A stretch of 64,000 nucleotides of DNA from Streptomyces sp. yr375 (GTDB lineage Bacteria; Actinomycetota; Actinomycetes; Streptomycetales; Streptomycetaceae). The DNA is taken from NCBI RefSeq assembly GCF_900110755.1, contig NZ_FOFF01000004.1:186001-250000 (forward strand), given 5' to 3'. The notes beneath the pieces were generated by a model. The model ran no database searches. It was not told the DNA's origin and saw nothing but the letters and a program-made list of their open reading frames with translations. The position numbers were made by a program, and so were the translations under genes. Of the stretch, positions 50,845 to 60,926 are shown piece by piece. The number at the start of each line of letters is the position of its first letter. Within the stretch, counting starts at the first letter, position 1.

Positions 50845-52661
50845 TACTCCACCGTTACTGACTTGGCCAGGTTGCGGGGCTTGTCGATGTCTCGGCCGAG
50901 GGCCTTTGCCGTGTAGTAGGCGAGGAGTTGGAGGGGGATGCCCATGAGGATGGGGTCGAGTTCGTCCTCGTTCTTGGGGACGATGATCGTCTGGTCGGCC
51001 TTCTCCTGGTCCTGGTGGGCGACCGCGAGGATCCTGCCGCTGCGGGCCTTGATCTCCTCCAGGGCCGCGCGGTTCTTCTCCAGCAGGTCGTCGTTCGGGA
51101 CGATCGCGACCGTCGGGAGCGCGGGCTCGATGAGGGCCAGCGGGCCGTGCTTCAGCTCGGAGGCGGGGTAGGCCTCGGCGTGGATGTACGAGACCTCCTT
51201 GAGCTTCAGGGAGGCCTCACGGGCCACCGGGTAGCCCCGGACGCGGCCGATGAAGAGCATGGAGCGGGCCTCGGCGAACTCCTCGGCCAGCTTCTTGATC
51301 TCCTCCTCGTGGGAGAGGATCTCCGCGATCTGGCCGGGCAGCTTGCGCAGGCCCTCGATGATCCGCTTGCCGTCGCGCACGGACAGGTCGCGGGTGCGGC
51401 CGAGGTGCAGGGCGAGCAGCGCGAAGGCCACCGTCATGTTGGTGAAGCACTTGGTGGAGACGACGCAGACCTCGGGGCCGGCGTGCACGTACATGCCGCC
51501 GTCGGCCTCGCGGGCGATCGCCGAACCGACCACGTTGACGATGCCCAGCACCCGCGCGCCCTTGCGCTTCAGCTCCTGGACGGCCGCCAGCACGTCGTAC
51601 GTCTCACCGGACTGGGAGACGGCGATGTACAGCGTGTCGGGGTCGACGACCGCGTTGCGGTAGCGGAACTCGGACGCGGGCTCGGCGTCCGCGGGGATGC
51701 GGGCCAGCTCCTCGATCATCTGGGCGCCGATCATGCCCGCGTGGTACGAGGTGCCGCAGCCGAGGATCTTCACGCGGCGGATCTGGCGCGCCTCGCGGGC
51801 GTCCAGGTTGAGGCCGCCGAGGTGCACGGTGGAGAAGCGGTCGTCGATGCGGCCGCGCAGCACGCGGTCCACGGCGTCGGCCTGCTCGTGGATCTCCTTG
51901 TGCATGTAGGTGTCGTGGCCGCCCATGTCGTAGGAGGCGGCCTCCCACTCCACGGTGGTGGGCTCGGCCGTGGTGCGGGTGCCCTCCGTGGTGTAGGTGC
52001 GGAAGTCGTCGGCCTTGAGGGTGGCCATCTCGCCGTCGTCCAGCGTGACTATCTGGCGGGTGTGGGCGACCAGCGCGGCGATGTCCGAGGCGACGAACAT
52101 CTCCTTCTCGCCGATGCCGAGGACGACCGGGGAGCCGTTGCGGGCGACGACGATGCGGTCGTTGAAGTCGGCGTGCATGACGGCGATGCCGTAGGTGCCC
52201 TCGACGACGCGCAGCGCCTCGCGGACCTTGTCCTCCAGCTTGTCGGCCTGCGAGCGGGCGACGAGGTGGACGAGGACCTCGGTGTCGGTCTCCGAGAGGA
52301 ACTCGACGCCGTCCGCTTCCAGCTTCCTGCGCAGGTCGGAGGCGTTGTCGATGATGCCGTTGTGCACGACGGCGACCTTGAGGTCGGCCGACATGTGCGG
52401 GTGGGCGTTCACGTCGGACGGGGCGCCGTGGGTGGCCCAGCGGGTGTGGGCGATGCCGGTGGTGCCCTTGAAGCGCGCCGGGACCTTGGCCTCCAGGTCA
52501 CGGACCCGGCCCTTGGCCTTGACCATCTTCAGGCCGGCCGTCTTCGGGGAGGTGACGACTATGCCCGCGGAGTCGTACCCGCGGTACTCCAGGCGCTGCA
52601 GGCCCTCCAGGAGCAGGGGAGCGACGTCACGCTTCCCGATGTATCCGACGATTCCGCACAT
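50844..52661 (-). CDS. glmS: Glutamine--fructose-6-phosphate aminotransferase GlmS
   Basis: The 605-residue enzyme makes glucosamine-6-phosphate for peptidoglycan. It has an N-terminal glutaminase domain starting MCGIVGYIG with the catalytic Cys after Met, HTRWATHG and two SIS isomerase domains (KILGCGTSYHAG, AVSQSGETYD, ELKHGPLALIEP). The end is KSVTVE, the conserved C-terminus of the family. Streptomyces may carry more than one glmS gene; I cannot tell which paralogue this is. A small conserved gene lies just upstream on the same strand. Confidence 0.95.
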   Translation of the reverse strand: MCGIVGYIGKRDVAPLLLEGLQRLEYRGYDSAGIVVTSPKTAGLKMVKAKGRVRDLEAKVPARFKGTTGIAHTRWATHGAPSDVNAHPHMSADLKVAVVHNGIIDNASDLRRKLEADGVEFLSETDTEVLVHLVARSQADKLEDKVREALRVVEGTYGIAVMHADFNDRIVVARNGSPVVLGIGEKEMFVASDIAALVAHTRQIVTLDDGEMATLKADDFRTYTTEGTRTTAEPTTVEWEAASYDMGGHDTYMHKEIHEQADAVDRVLRGRIDDRFSTVHLGGLNLDAREARQIRRVKILGCGTSYHAGMIGAQMIEELARIPADAEPASEFRYRNAVVDPDTLYIAVSQSGETYDVLAAVQELKRKGARVLGIVNVVGSAIAREADGGMYVHAGPEVCVVSTKCFTNMTVAFALLALHLGRTRDLSVRDGKRIIEGLRKLPGQIAEILSHEEEIKKLAEEFAEARSMLFIGRVRGYPVAREASLKLKEVSYIHAEAYPASELKHGPLALIEPALPTVAIVPNDDLLEKNRAALEEIKARSGRILAVAHQDQEKADQTIIVPKNEDELDPILMGIPLQLLAYYTAKALGRDIDKPRNLAKSVTVE

Positions 52662-52685
52662 ATATACGTATCCCCAAGCTTCGGT

Positions 52686-52943
52686 TCAGCCGTAGACGAT
52701 GCGCCGCAGTTGCCTGAGCGTGAGCTCGGGCGGGGCCACCGCACGGTATTTCAGGTCCGCCTCGATCCGTTCGAAGATCTCCGCGTTCACCAGGCCCTGG
52801 GCCTGGAGTTCGCGGTGGCGGCGACGGACGTAGTCCTCGGTCGTCTCGTCGAAGTAGGCGAGCACGTCCTGGATCACCCGTAGCGCCTCGCCCCGCTGGA
52901 GGGGCGTGGAGCGCGTCAGGTGATCAACGAGTTCGTCGTGCAC
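52686..52943 (-). CDS. Small conserved helical protein upstream of glmS
   Basis: The 85-residue protein (97 if it starts at the in-frame TTG at 52979) is helical and acidic: VHDELVDHLTRSTPLQRGEALRVIQDVLAYFDETTEDYVRRRHRELQAQGLVNAEIFERIEADLKYRAVAPPELTLRQLRRIVYG. I chose the GTG at 52943 because the shorter form begins the conserved part and has AGGA upstream. It lies 24 bp before glmS and is likely co-transcribed. Function not known. Confidence 0.65.
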   Translation of the reverse strand: MHDELVDHLTRSTPLQRGEALRVIQDVLAYFDETTEDYVRRRHRELQAQGLVNAEIFERIEADLKYRAVAPPELTLRQLRRIVYG

Positions 52944-53114
52944 CCGGTAGATCCTGAGGGACGCGAGCCGGTTTCGCAAGAAACCTGCCCGATTTCGGGC
53001 ACGCGCCTGTTAAGGAACCTTGGGACAACATTGAATGTGTTATGAGCCCCTGTTCGCGAATCGTCCATATGGCGTCTTGCGGCTGGTCGTCCGAGGCCAC
53101 GAGTTTCAGACGTC

Positions 53115-54713
53115 ATGGACACTCCTCGCATGGGCGTACCCGACCAGCTCGCCGCACACATGAGCATGGCCGAGCAGCACGAGTACCTGCGCGCCAAGTT
53201 CTCCCGGCGCTCGATGATCAGAACCGGCGCGGTCACGCTGGGCGCCGTCTCCGGTGGCGCGTTCGTGACCGGTGCCACGGCCCAGGCCGCCGTACAGGCC
53301 CAGGCGCGGACGCAGACCCCGAAGCCCGCGCCGACCACCGAGCGGGTCGACGGCTCGCTCGTCGCCCCGTTCGGCCGCCACCTCGCCTACGGCAGCGACC
53401 CGCGCACCGAGATCTCCGTCTCCTGGCAGGTCCCGGTCGCGGTGAAGAAGCCCTTCATCCGTGTCGGCGTCCACCCCTGGGACCTTTCCCGCAAGATCGA
53501 GGCCGAGGTGCGGACCCTGTTCACGCCGGCCGGGGTCGGCGCGAGCGGCAACCACACCCAGTACTACCTGCACGCCAAGCTCACCCACCTCAAGCCCGGC
53601 AAGACGTACTACTACGGCGTCGGCCACGCCGGTTTCGACCCGGCCGCGCCGCACCTGCTGGGCACCCTGGGCACCTTCACCACCGCCCCCGCCCACAAGG
53701 CGCCGTTCACCTTCACCGCCTTCGGCGACGAGGGCGTCAGCTACCACGGCCTGGCCAACAACAGCCTGCTCCTCGGCCAGAACCCGGCCTTCCACCTGCA
53801 CGCCGGTGACATCGCCTACGCCGACCCGTCGGGTTCCGGCCAGAGCTCGGACACCGGCTTCGACTCGCGGATCTGGGACCAGTTCCTCGCCCAGACCGAG
53901 TCCGTCGCCAAGTCCGTGCCGTGGATGCCGGCCTTCGGCAACCACGACATGGAGGCCTGGTACTCGCCCAACGGCTACGGCGGCGAGGAAGCCCGCTGGA
54001 ACCTGCCCGACAACGGCCCGGACAAGAAGAACCTCCCGGGCGTCTACTCCTTCGTCTACGGCAACACGGCGGTCATCTCGCTCGACGCCAACGACATCTC
54101 GTTCGAGATCCCGGCCAACCTCGGCATCTCGGGCGGCACCCAGACCACGTGGCTGGAGGCGCAGCTCAAGAAGCACCGCGCCTCGAAGGACGTCGACTTC
54201 ATCGTCGTCTTCTTCCACCACTGCGCCTACTGCACGTCCACCGCGCACGCCTCGGAGGGCGGTGTCCGCCAGGAGTGGGTGCCGCTGTTCGAGAAGTACA
54301 CCGTCGACCTGGTGATCAACGGCCACAACCACCAGTACGAGCGCACCGACGTCATCAAGAAGGGCGCGGTCGCCAAGAAGCTCCCGATCGGCGGCACCGC
54401 CTACCCGGAGACCGAGGGCGTCGTCTACGTCACGGCGGGCGCGGCCGGCCGCAGCCTGTACGCGTTCACCGCCCCGCTGTCCTACGAGGGCCACGAGAAC
54501 GAGGTCGAGTCGGTGGCCTCCTTCATCAACACCAAGTCGGGCAAGGTCAACGAGACGGTCACCTGGTCGCGCGTGCGCTACCTCGACTACTCGTTCCTGC
54601 GCGTCGACGTCACCCCCGCCGCGAAGGGCCGTACGGCCACCCTGACCGTGCGCGGCATCGCCGAGACCGGCGACCAGATCGACCACTTCACGGTGGCCCG
54701 CAAGGCCAAGTAG
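53115..54713 (+). CDS. Tat-exported purple acid phosphatase-like metallophosphoesterase
   Basis: The 532-residue protein has a twin-arginine signal (SRRSMIRTGAVTLGAVSGGAFVTG), an N-terminal fibronectin-type domain (EISVSWQVPVAVKKPFIRVGVHPWDLS) and a metallophosphatase core: FGDEGVSYHG, GDIAYADPSG, PAFGNHDMEAW, VVFFHHCAYCTS and NGHNHQYERTD. This set is the dinuclear-metal site of purple acid phosphatases (Asp, Asp-Tyr, Asn-His, His, His). It is expected to scavenge phosphate from esters outside the cell. The Tat route fits a protein folded with metal inside. No clear PHO box was found upstream. Confidence 0.88.
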   Translation: MDTPRMGVPDQLAAHMSMAEQHEYLRAKFSRRSMIRTGAVTLGAVSGGAFVTGATAQAAVQAQARTQTPKPAPTTERVDGSLVAPFGRHLAYGSDPRTEISVSWQVPVAVKKPFIRVGVHPWDLSRKIEAEVRTLFTPAGVGASGNHTQYYLHAKLTHLKPGKTYYYGVGHAGFDPAAPHLLGTLGTFTTAPAHKAPFTFTAFGDEGVSYHGLANNSLLLGQNPAFHLHAGDIAYADPSGSGQSSDTGFDSRIWDQFLAQTESVAKSVPWMPAFGNHDMEAWYSPNGYGGEEARWNLPDNGPDKKNLPGVYSFVYGNTAVISLDANDISFEIPANLGISGGTQTTWLEAQLKKHRASKDVDFIVVFFHHCAYCTSTAHASEGGVRQEWVPLFEKYTVDLVINGHNHQYERTDVIKKGAVAKKLPIGGTAYPETEGVVYVTAGAAGRSLYAFTAPLSYEGHENEVESVASFINTKSGKVNETVTWSRVRYLDYSFLRVDVTPAAKGRTATLTVRGIAETGDQIDHFTVARKAK

Positions 54714-54780
54714 CCCCGTACGCACCACGGTGTGCCCGGAAGGCAGGGCGCACACCCCCGGCAGGCGGTCCTCGCCCGCG

Positions 54781-55650
54781 CTACAGGCGCTTGAGGACCG
54801 CCTGTTTGGCCATCGTGAACTCCTCGTCCGTCAGGACCCCGTCCCGGTGCAACTCGCCGAGCTCGCGCAGGCGGCGCAGCAGCGCGTCGTGGTCGTCGGC
54901 GGGCTCCGGCGCCGGGAGGAGGGCGCCCACCGGTCCTGCGGTCGTCGTGGCCGACGGGTGCGGCAGGCGGGCCTGGACCGCCGCCGCGACCAGCGCCATC
55001 AGCGGGTCCTTGCGGAAGCCCCACAGCTCGACGGCGTTCGGGTCGTACTTCGGCCGGGCCTTGGTGGGCGCGCCGCGCACGGTGAACCGCAGGTGGCCGT
55101 TCTCCAGGCCGGCCGACGGCTGCCATTCGACGCCCGTTATGTCGGCGACCGCGATCGTGCGGGCGCCGGCGGCGGCCTTGGCGTCCTCCGTCTTCCAGTT
55201 CCACTCCAGGCGCACCTGCTCGCCGTCGAAGCTAGCCGTGCCGTCCCCGGCGGCGGCCGTGAGCGGTACGGACGGCCCCGGCAGCAGATACGCGTCCACC
55301 GGGCCGGCCGGTACCTGGTCCAGCGCCAGCGCGCCCCGCACCTCGTCCACGAGGTACTCGGCGACGCCGTACCGGTCGGACTCGACGACGAGTTGGTACG
55401 GGTCGTGCGGCTCGGCCAGCCGGCCGCCGGTCGCGTGCAGCAGGGGGTCCGCGCCGTCGCGCAACCGCAGCCTCAGCCGCCCGGCCTTCTTGCCCTGCTC
55501 GACCGAGATCCCCGCCAACGCGCCCAGCGGGACGACGAGTTCACCCAGCTCCCGGCGTAGCAGGCCGACGTTCTTGTCCCGCCCCGGGGTCAGGCGCAGG
55601 GTGTCGCCGTCGAAGACCCAGGTGCCGTCCTTCTGGATGATTTCCGCCAT
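54781..55650 (-). CDS. DUF4429 and SHOCT domain protein
   Basis: The 289-residue protein has two DUF4429 repeats (WVFDGDTLRLTP..VPLGALAGISVEQ.. and ASFDGEQVRLEW..IAVADITGVEWQP..) and a C-terminal SHOCT helix pair (LLRRLRELGELHRDGVLTDEEFTMAKQAVLKRL). Both are widespread, PH-like and oligomerisation modules respectively, without known catalysis. It probably binds membranes or proteins. The gene stands alone between the phosphatase and des operon. Confidence 0.82.
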   Translation of the reverse strand: MAEIIQKDGTWVFDGDTLRLTPGRDKNVGLLRRELGELVVPLGALAGISVEQGKKAGRLRLRLRDGADPLLHATGGRLAEPHDPYQLVVESDRYGVAEYLVDEVRGALALDQVPAGPVDAYLLPGPSVPLTAAAGDGTASFDGEQVRLEWNWKTEDAKAAAGARTIAVADITGVEWQPSAGLENGHLRFTVRGAPTKARPKYDPNAVELWGFRKDPLMALVAAAVQARLPHPSATTTAGPVGALLPAPEPADDHDALLRRLRELGELHRDGVLTDEEFTMAKQAVLKRL

Positions 55651-55673
55651 GGGGCGATTGTTCCAAAGAACGC

Positions 55674-55712
55674 GGCGGGCGCCCCCGAGGACCGTACTCG
55701 GGGGCGCCCGCC
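55674..55712 (-). terminator. Terminator of the desABCD operon
   Basis: GGCGGGCGCCCCCGAG and its complement pair over 16 bp around a seven-base loop, nine bp after the desD stop. Confidence 0.8.
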
Positions 55713-55720
55713 TGTCGTGA

Positions 55721-57490
55721 TCAGAACCCTGTGACGGGATTCTTCAGGGTTCCGATCAGTTGGAGGGCGCCCGAGGGGTCCGCCAGGTCCACCATCTGCC
55801 GGTTGTCGCGCAGTTGGAGCCGGTTGAGGCAGGACAGGGCGAACTCGGGCGCGAACAGGTCGTACTGGCGGAACTTGTCGGCCAGTTCGGGGTTGGCGTC
55901 CTGGTAGGCGCGGGTGACCTCGGCGACCGTGCGCCAGAAGTCGTCCTCCGCGAGGATCCCCTCGGCGGCCAGGTCGGCGGCGAGGAAGCGGAAGAAGCAG
56001 TCGAAGACGTCGGTGAAGATGGACAGCAGTTTCTTGTCCTCGGGCACCTCGACGCGGATGCGCCGGACCTCGGGCGGCAGCACCGCGAGCGGGTCCAGGA
56101 CGGCGATCTCCTCGGCGATGTCCTTGTAGATCGCCCGCCGCACGACCCCGTCCGCCAGCACCAGGACGGTGTTCTCGCCGTGCGGCATGAAGACCAGGTC
56201 GTAGGCGTAGAAGCTGTGCAGCAGCGGCGTGTAGTAGGCCTGGAGGTAGTGCCGCAGCCACTCCGTCGGCGCCAGCCCCGACTGCTCGACGAGCGCGCCG
56301 GCCACCGACCGTCCCTCGTGGTCGACATGGACGAGCGAGGCCATCGTCGCGAGCGACTCGCCGTCGCGGAGCGTGGGCACCGGGCTCTCCCGCCACAGCG
56401 CGGCCAGCATCTTGCGGTACGGCGAGTAGCGGTCCGTCGCCGCCTCGTACTCCAGGTGCCGGTAGCCGACGGCCGCCCGCTCCCGGATGATCGACAGCCC
56501 CGTCGACTTCAACACCGGGTCGTTGTCGATGAGTTGGGCGAGCCAGTCGTTGATGGCGGGGGTCGCCTCCATGTACGCCGCCGAAAGGCCGCGCATGAAG
56601 CCCATGTTGAGGACGGACAGCGCCGTCTTCACGTAATGCTTCTCGGGATGCGAGGAGTTGAAGAACGTGCGGATGGATTGCTGCGCCAGATACTCGTCGT
56701 CGCCCTCGCCCAGGCACACCAGGTTGCCGCGCGCGATCTCGGCGGCGAAGGTGACGGTGAGCTTGTTCCACCACTGCCAGGGGTGGACGGGGATGAGGAG
56801 GTAGGCGGCGGGGTCCAGCCCCTGTTCGCGCAGCCGGTCGTCGAACCGCTCGACGGTCTTCTCGCCCAACTCCGCCCGTACGAACGACTCGTACTCGATG
56901 CCGACGCCGGCCGTGAACGCGGCCCGTGAGCGGTGCGCGGCCAGCCACACCAGCCGGACCGGGCTCGCCGTCTCCGGGGCGTACGACAGGTACTCGTGGA
57001 CGCCGAAGCCCAGCCGCCCGTTGTTGGCGACGAAGCAGGGGTGGCCCTCGGTCATCCCGGTCTCGATGGCCTGGAAGCCGCTTCTGACCAGCTCGGCGGA
57101 GGTGATCTGGGGCTTGGTGAGCTTGTAGCAGGTGCCGGAGAGGGTGGAGGAGATCTCCTCCAGGTAGACCGGCAGGATCTCGTCGCTGAGGCCCAGCGTC
57201 TGCTTCAGCTCGATGAAGAAGTCCAGTGCGGCGAGCGGGAGTTCGGCGTCGTCGCGGGTGCGGGTGATCGAGTCGGCGGCCACCTGCCAGTGGTCGAGGG
57301 CGCGGCGGACGGCGGTGAAGCGGTACGACGTCAGTCCGTCGTCGCTGCGGACGACGTACCGCCCGTCTTCCTCCGCGGGCGTGAGGAGCCGCTCGTGGGC
57401 GAACTCGGCGAGGGCCTTGCGGATCAGCAGGCGGTTGGCCTTCTCCCAGCGCTCGGGGGAGAGGTGGGCGACGGCGTCGGCGAGGCTCAT
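55721..57490 (-). CDS. desD: Desferrioxamine NIS synthetase DesD (IucA/IucC family)
   Basis: The 589-residue NRPS-independent siderophore synthetase joins and cyclises hydroxamate units to desferrioxamine E/B using ATP. IucA/IucC family features include LIPVHPWQWWNKLTVTFA, the ATP-binding EYLAQQSIRTFFNSSHPEKHYVKTALSVLN, GLAPTEWLRHYLQAYYTPLLHSFYAYDLVFMPHGENTVLVLADG, and DCFFRFLAADL. The ATG overlaps the desC stop by four bases. It is the final gene of the operon and ends before a strong terminator. Confidence 0.95.
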   Translation of the reverse strand: MSLADAVAHLSPERWEKANRLLIRKALAEFAHERLLTPAEEDGRYVVRSDDGLTSYRFTAVRRALDHWQVAADSITRTRDDAELPLAALDFFIELKQTLGLSDEILPVYLEEISSTLSGTCYKLTKPQITSAELVRSGFQAIETGMTEGHPCFVANNGRLGFGVHEYLSYAPETASPVRLVWLAAHRSRAAFTAGVGIEYESFVRAELGEKTVERFDDRLREQGLDPAAYLLIPVHPWQWWNKLTVTFAAEIARGNLVCLGEGDDEYLAQQSIRTFFNSSHPEKHYVKTALSVLNMGFMRGLSAAYMEATPAINDWLAQLIDNDPVLKSTGLSIIRERAAVGYRHLEYEAATDRYSPYRKMLAALWRESPVPTLRDGESLATMASLVHVDHEGRSVAGALVEQSGLAPTEWLRHYLQAYYTPLLHSFYAYDLVFMPHGENTVLVLADGVVRRAIYKDIAEEIAVLDPLAVLPPEVRRIRVEVPEDKKLLSIFTDVFDCFFRFLAADLAAEGILAEDDFWRTVAEVTRAYQDANPELADKFRQYDLFAPEFALSCLNRLQLRDNRQMVDLADPSGALQLIGTLKNPVTGF

Positions 57491-58017
57491 ACGGCCACCG
57501 CCGTCGCCGCGTGGAACTGTTCCCGGGTGCAGAAACTCAGCAACGCCTTCTTCTCCGGCTTCTGTATCTCGCGCTCGGGCACGAACCCGACGGCCTCGTT
57601 GAGCGCGTGCACGGCCTTGTTGGACACGTCGGGCTCGACGACGACGCGGCGCACCGCCGGGTCCTCGAAGAGGTGCGCCATGACGGCGGTGATGACGGCG
57701 AGGGTGAATCCGTGCACCGGGGCGTCGGTGGCCGGGGTGAGGAAGTGCATGCCGACGTCACCGGCCAACGGTTCGTAGTGGCCGACGAGTTCGCGGTGGA
57801 CGGGGTCGTACTTCTCCATCAGGAAGGCGGGCACGCCGTCGCGCAGTCCGAGCAGCGCGTGATGGTGCTCGTCGGCGGCGACCTCCATGTAGGCGCGCTC
57901 GACGTCCACCAGTCCGGCGTCCTGCATCATCCAGTAGGCGGCCTTGGGATGCGTGACCCAGGCGTGCAGCAGCTCGGCGTCCTTGAGGGGGTCGAGCGGG
58001 CGGAAGGTGAAGGTCAT
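57487..58017 (-). CDS. desC: N-hydroxycadaverine acyltransferase DesC
   Basis: The 176-residue GNAT acyltransferase adds succinyl or acetyl groups to N-hydroxycadaverine. Family-like segments are [32 protein letters not shown] (as in IucB/RhbD acetylases), [10 protein letters not shown] and [44 protein letters not shown]. It overlaps both neighbours by four bases, as part of one coupled operon. Confidence 0.93.
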   Translation of the reverse strand: MTFTFRPLDPLKDAELLHAWVTHPKAAYWMMQDAGLVDVERAYMEVAADEHHHALLGLRDGVPAFLMEKYDPVHRELVGHYEPLAGDVGMHFLTPATDAPVHGFTLAVITAVMAHLFEDPAVRRVVVEPDVSNKAVHALNEAVGFVPEREIQKPEKKALLSFCTREQFHAATAVAV

Positions 58018-59303
58018 ACGGCGAACTCCTGGAACGCGATGGTCTTTTCGACCGGGTAGTACTCGCTGCCGAGCAGCTCGCGGATGATGGAGCTGTTGCG
58101 GTAGGCGCCCATGCCGAGGTCGGGGGAGGTGATGCTGTGGGTGTGCACGGCCGCGTTCTGGAGGAACACGCCCCGGCCCGTGGTGTCGATGGCGTAGTTG
58201 CGGGCGACGTCGAAGTTGCCCCGTGAGTCGTAGCGGAGCCTGTCCTTGACCGGGCTCAGGAACTCCGGTTCGGCGTACCGGTAGCCGGTGGCCAGGATCA
58301 GCCCCTGGGACTCCAGGGTGTAGTCCTTCTCCTGCTCCTCCTGGCGGAAGCCGAGCGTGTAGCCGCCGTCGGCGTAACTCGCGCTGTTGAGGGACGAGTT
58401 GGTGAGGAGGCGGGTGGGAACCGGGCCGCCGATGTTCTTCTGGTAGAGCAGGTCGAAGATCTCGTCGACGAGGTCGCCGTCGATGCCCTTGAACAGGCCC
58501 TTCTGCTCGGCCGTGAGGCGGTAGCGGGTCTGTTCCGGCAGGTCACGGAAGTAGTCGACGTACTCCGGGGAGGTCATCTCCAGGGTGAGCTTGGTGTATT
58601 CGAGCGGGAAGAAGCGGGGGGAGCGGGTGACCCAGTTCAGCCGGTAGCCGTGGACGTCGATCTCGCTGAGCAGGTCGTAGTAGATCTCGGCGGCGGACTG
58701 ACCGGAGCCGACGAGGGTGATCGACTCCTTCTTCTGCAGCTCCGCTTTGTGCTGCACATAGCGGGAGTTGTGGATGAAGTCGCCGCCGAGGCCGTGGCAG
58801 GCCTCGGGTATGTAGGGCGGGGTGCCGGTGCCGAGGACCAGGCGCCGAGTGCGGAACGTCTCCCCGGCGGCCGTCCGTACGGCGTACAGCTCGTCCTCGT
58901 CCTGGTAAGTCACCGCCGTGACCGTCGTGTCGAAGCGGACGCTGCTCAGCTTGTGGGCGGCCCAGCGGCAGTAGTCGTCGTACTCGACGCGCAGCGGGTA
59001 GAAGTTCTCGCGGATGTAGAAGGAGTACAACCGCCCTTTCTCCTTCAGGTAGTTGAGGAAGGAGTACGGGGACGTCGGGTCGGCGAGGGTGACCAGGTCC
59101 GACATGAACGGCGTCTGGAGGTGGGCGCCTTCGAGGAACATGCCGGCGTGCCACTCGAAGTCGGGCTTGGACTCCAGGAAGACGCCGTCGAGCGCGTCGA
59201 TCGGCTCGGTGAGGCAGGCCAGGCCGAGGTTGAACGGGCCGAGCCCGATGCCCACGAAGTCGTAGGTCCTCGTCGGGGAAACGGGCTCAGGAAGCGCGGT
59301 CAA
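58014..59303 (-). CDS. desB: Cadaverine N-hydroxylase DesB
   Basis: The 429-residue FAD- and NADPH-dependent amine N-monooxygenase hydroxylates cadaverine for desferrioxamine. FAD motif [20 protein letters not shown] motif [18 protein letters not shown] and the late ATGYRYAEP motif are all present. The TTG start follows GGGAG and gives a 17-bp overlap with desA. Confidence 0.94.
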   Translation of the reverse strand: MTALPEPVSPTRTYDFVGIGLGPFNLGLACLTEPIDALDGVFLESKPDFEWHAGMFLEGAHLQTPFMSDLVTLADPTSPYSFLNYLKEKGRLYSFYIRENFYPLRVEYDDYCRWAAHKLSSVRFDTTVTAVTYQDEDELYAVRTAAGETFRTRRLVLGTGTPPYIPEACHGLGGDFIHNSRYVQHKAELQKKESITLVGSGQSAAEIYYDLLSEIDVHGYRLNWVTRSPRFFPLEYTKLTLEMTSPEYVDYFRDLPEQTRYRLTAEQKGLFKGIDGDLVDEIFDLLYQKNIGGPVPTRLLTNSSLNSASYADGGYTLGFRQEEQEKDYTLESQGLILATGYRYAEPEFLSPVKDRLRYDSRGNFDVARNYAIDTTGRGVFLQNAAVHTHSITSPDLGMGAYRNSSIIRELLGSEYYPVEKTIAFQEFAV

Positions 59304-60729
59304 GGGACTCTCCCAGGTACTGCTCGGCGTGGCCGGCGATCAGGTCGAGGACGGCCGTGATGTCGTCGGTCGTCGTCTCGGGGTTGAGCAGGGTGAACTT
59401 CAGGTAGTGGCGGGCGCCGACCTTGGTGCTCGCGACGACCGCGTCACCGGAGGCGAACAGGGCTTTGCGGGCGTAGAGGTTGGCGCGGTCGATCTCGGCC
59501 GGGTCGGTGACGGCGGCGGGGATGTAGCGGAACACCAGGGTGGAGAGGGACGGCTGGACGACGACGTCGAAGCGGGGGTCGGCGGCCAGCAGCCGCCATG
59601 CCTCGACGGCCAGGTCGCAGACCTCGTCGAAGAGCTGCCCGATGCCGTCGGCGCCCATCGTGCGCAGCGTCATCCACAGCTTGAGCGCGTCGAAACGGCG
59701 GGTGGTCTGGAGGGACTTGTCCACCTGGTTGGGGATGCGCTCCTGCACCATGCGGCGCGGGTTCAGGTACTCGGCGTGGTAGGTGGCGTGCTGGAGCGTG
59801 GCCGCGTCCCGGACCAGTACGGCGGACGAACTCACCGGCTGGAAGAAGGACTTGTGGTAGTCGACGGTGACGGAGTCGGCGCGCTCGATACCGTCGATCC
59901 GGCCCCGGTGCTTGAGGGAGGCGAGAAGTCCGCAGCCGTAGGCGGCGTCGACGTGCATCCAGGTGCCGTACTGGGCGCACAGCTCGGCGATCTCGGGCAG
60001 CGGGTCGATCGAGCCGAAGTCGGTGCTGCCGGCGGTCGCGACGACGGCCATCGGCGTCAGCCCGGCTTTCTTGCAGCGCTCCAGCTCATGGGCGAGCGCG
60101 ACGGTCTGCATCCGCTTGTCGGCGCCGACGGGGATCGACACCACCGAGTCCGCGCCGAGCCCGAGGAGTTTCGCGGACTTCTGCACGCTGAAGTGGCTGA
60201 CCTCGGAGGTGAAGACGCGCAGGGTGGCGAGGCCGTCGGTCTTGGCCTCCTCGCGGGCGAGCAGCAGCGCCTGGAGGTTGGACTGCGTGCCGCCGGAGGT
60301 GAAGATGCCGTCGGCGGCCGGTCCGAGGCCGATCCGCTCCGCCGTCCAGGCGATCAGTTTGCGCTCGATGAGGGTGCCGCCGGCCGACTGGTCCCAGGTG
60401 TCCAGGGAGGAGTTGACGGCGGACAGGACCGCCTCGCCCAGCACGGCGGGGATCACGACCGGGCAGTTGAGGTGGGCGAGGTAGCGGGGGTGGTGGAAGT
60501 AGATCGCGTCGCGGAGGTAGACCTCCTCCAGCTCGTCCAGGACGGCCGCGGTGTCGTGCAGCGGCTGGTCCAGGTCGATCCCGTCGATGCGGGGCGCGAG
60601 GGCGTCGACCGTGACGCCGGTGAACGGACGGTCGGTGGCGGCGAGTTTGGCGGCCACCCGCTCTACTCCTTCGGTCACGGAGCGGCGGTACGCCTCCGCG
60701 GTCGTGCCATTGAGCAGGTGCGAGCGCAT
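59287..60729 (-). CDS. desA: Lysine decarboxylase DesA (PLP-dependent)
   Basis: The 480-residue group II PLP decarboxylase converts L-lysine to cadaverine, the first step of desferrioxamine synthesis. The PLP lysine lies in [52 protein letters not shown] and [13 protein letters not shown] are typical of this group. The ATG follows GGAGG. A perfect iron box lies 82 bp upstream, so iron repression by DmdR1 is expected. Confidence 0.95.
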   Translation of the reverse strand: MRSHLLNGTTAEAYRRSVTEGVERVAAKLAATDRPFTGVTVDALAPRIDGIDLDQPLHDTAAVLDELEEVYLRDAIYFHHPRYLAHLNCPVVIPAVLGEAVLSAVNSSLDTWDQSAGGTLIERKLIAWTAERIGLGPAADGIFTSGGTQSNLQALLLAREEAKTDGLATLRVFTSEVSHFSVQKSAKLLGLGADSVVSIPVGADKRMQTVALAHELERCKKAGLTPMAVVATAGSTDFGSIDPLPEIAELCAQYGTWMHVDAAYGCGLLASLKHRGRIDGIERADSVTVDYHKSFFQPVSSSAVLVRDAATLQHATYHAEYLNPRRMVQERIPNQVDKSLQTTRRFDALKLWMTLRTMGADGIGQLFDEVCDLAVEAWRLLAADPRFDVVVQPSLSTLVFRYIPAAVTDPAEIDRANLYARKALFASGDAVVASTKVGARHYLKFTLLNPETTTDDITAVLDLIAGHAEQYLGESLDRAS

Positions 60730-60810
60730 GGTGAGGGTCCTCCGGGGTAAGGGGACGGGTCCGCTGAGGGACGGTTCGAGGGGACGAGGTCTCGGATCCG
60801 ACCGGTTCGG

Positions 60811-60831
60811 CTTAGGTTAGCCTAACCTAAG
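60811..60831. promoter_or_regulatory. Iron box (DmdR1/DtxR-type) upstream of desA
   Basis: TTAGGTTAGCCTAACCTAA is a perfect 19-bp palindrome around a central C (21 bp with the outer C/G). It matches the DmdR1/IdeR iron-box consensus and sits in the desA promoter. Confidence 0.93.
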
Positions 60832-60926
60832 TTATCCGGTGGAGGGTATGCCTCTGCCGTGACCGCGATCGCGTTGACCACACCGGTGCCCCCGCACAAC
60901 TGCCAACGGAGGCACGGTCGTTGCTG

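Noticed and set aside
50928..52883. Long plus-strand open frame of 651 codons opposite glmS
   Set aside because: Valine/aspartate/glycine-rich translation without motifs, fully antisense to a clear glmS gene.
52980..53114. PHO box upstream of the purple acid phosphatase gene
   Set aside because: I looked for paired GTTCACC-like direct repeats and found only weak partial matches.
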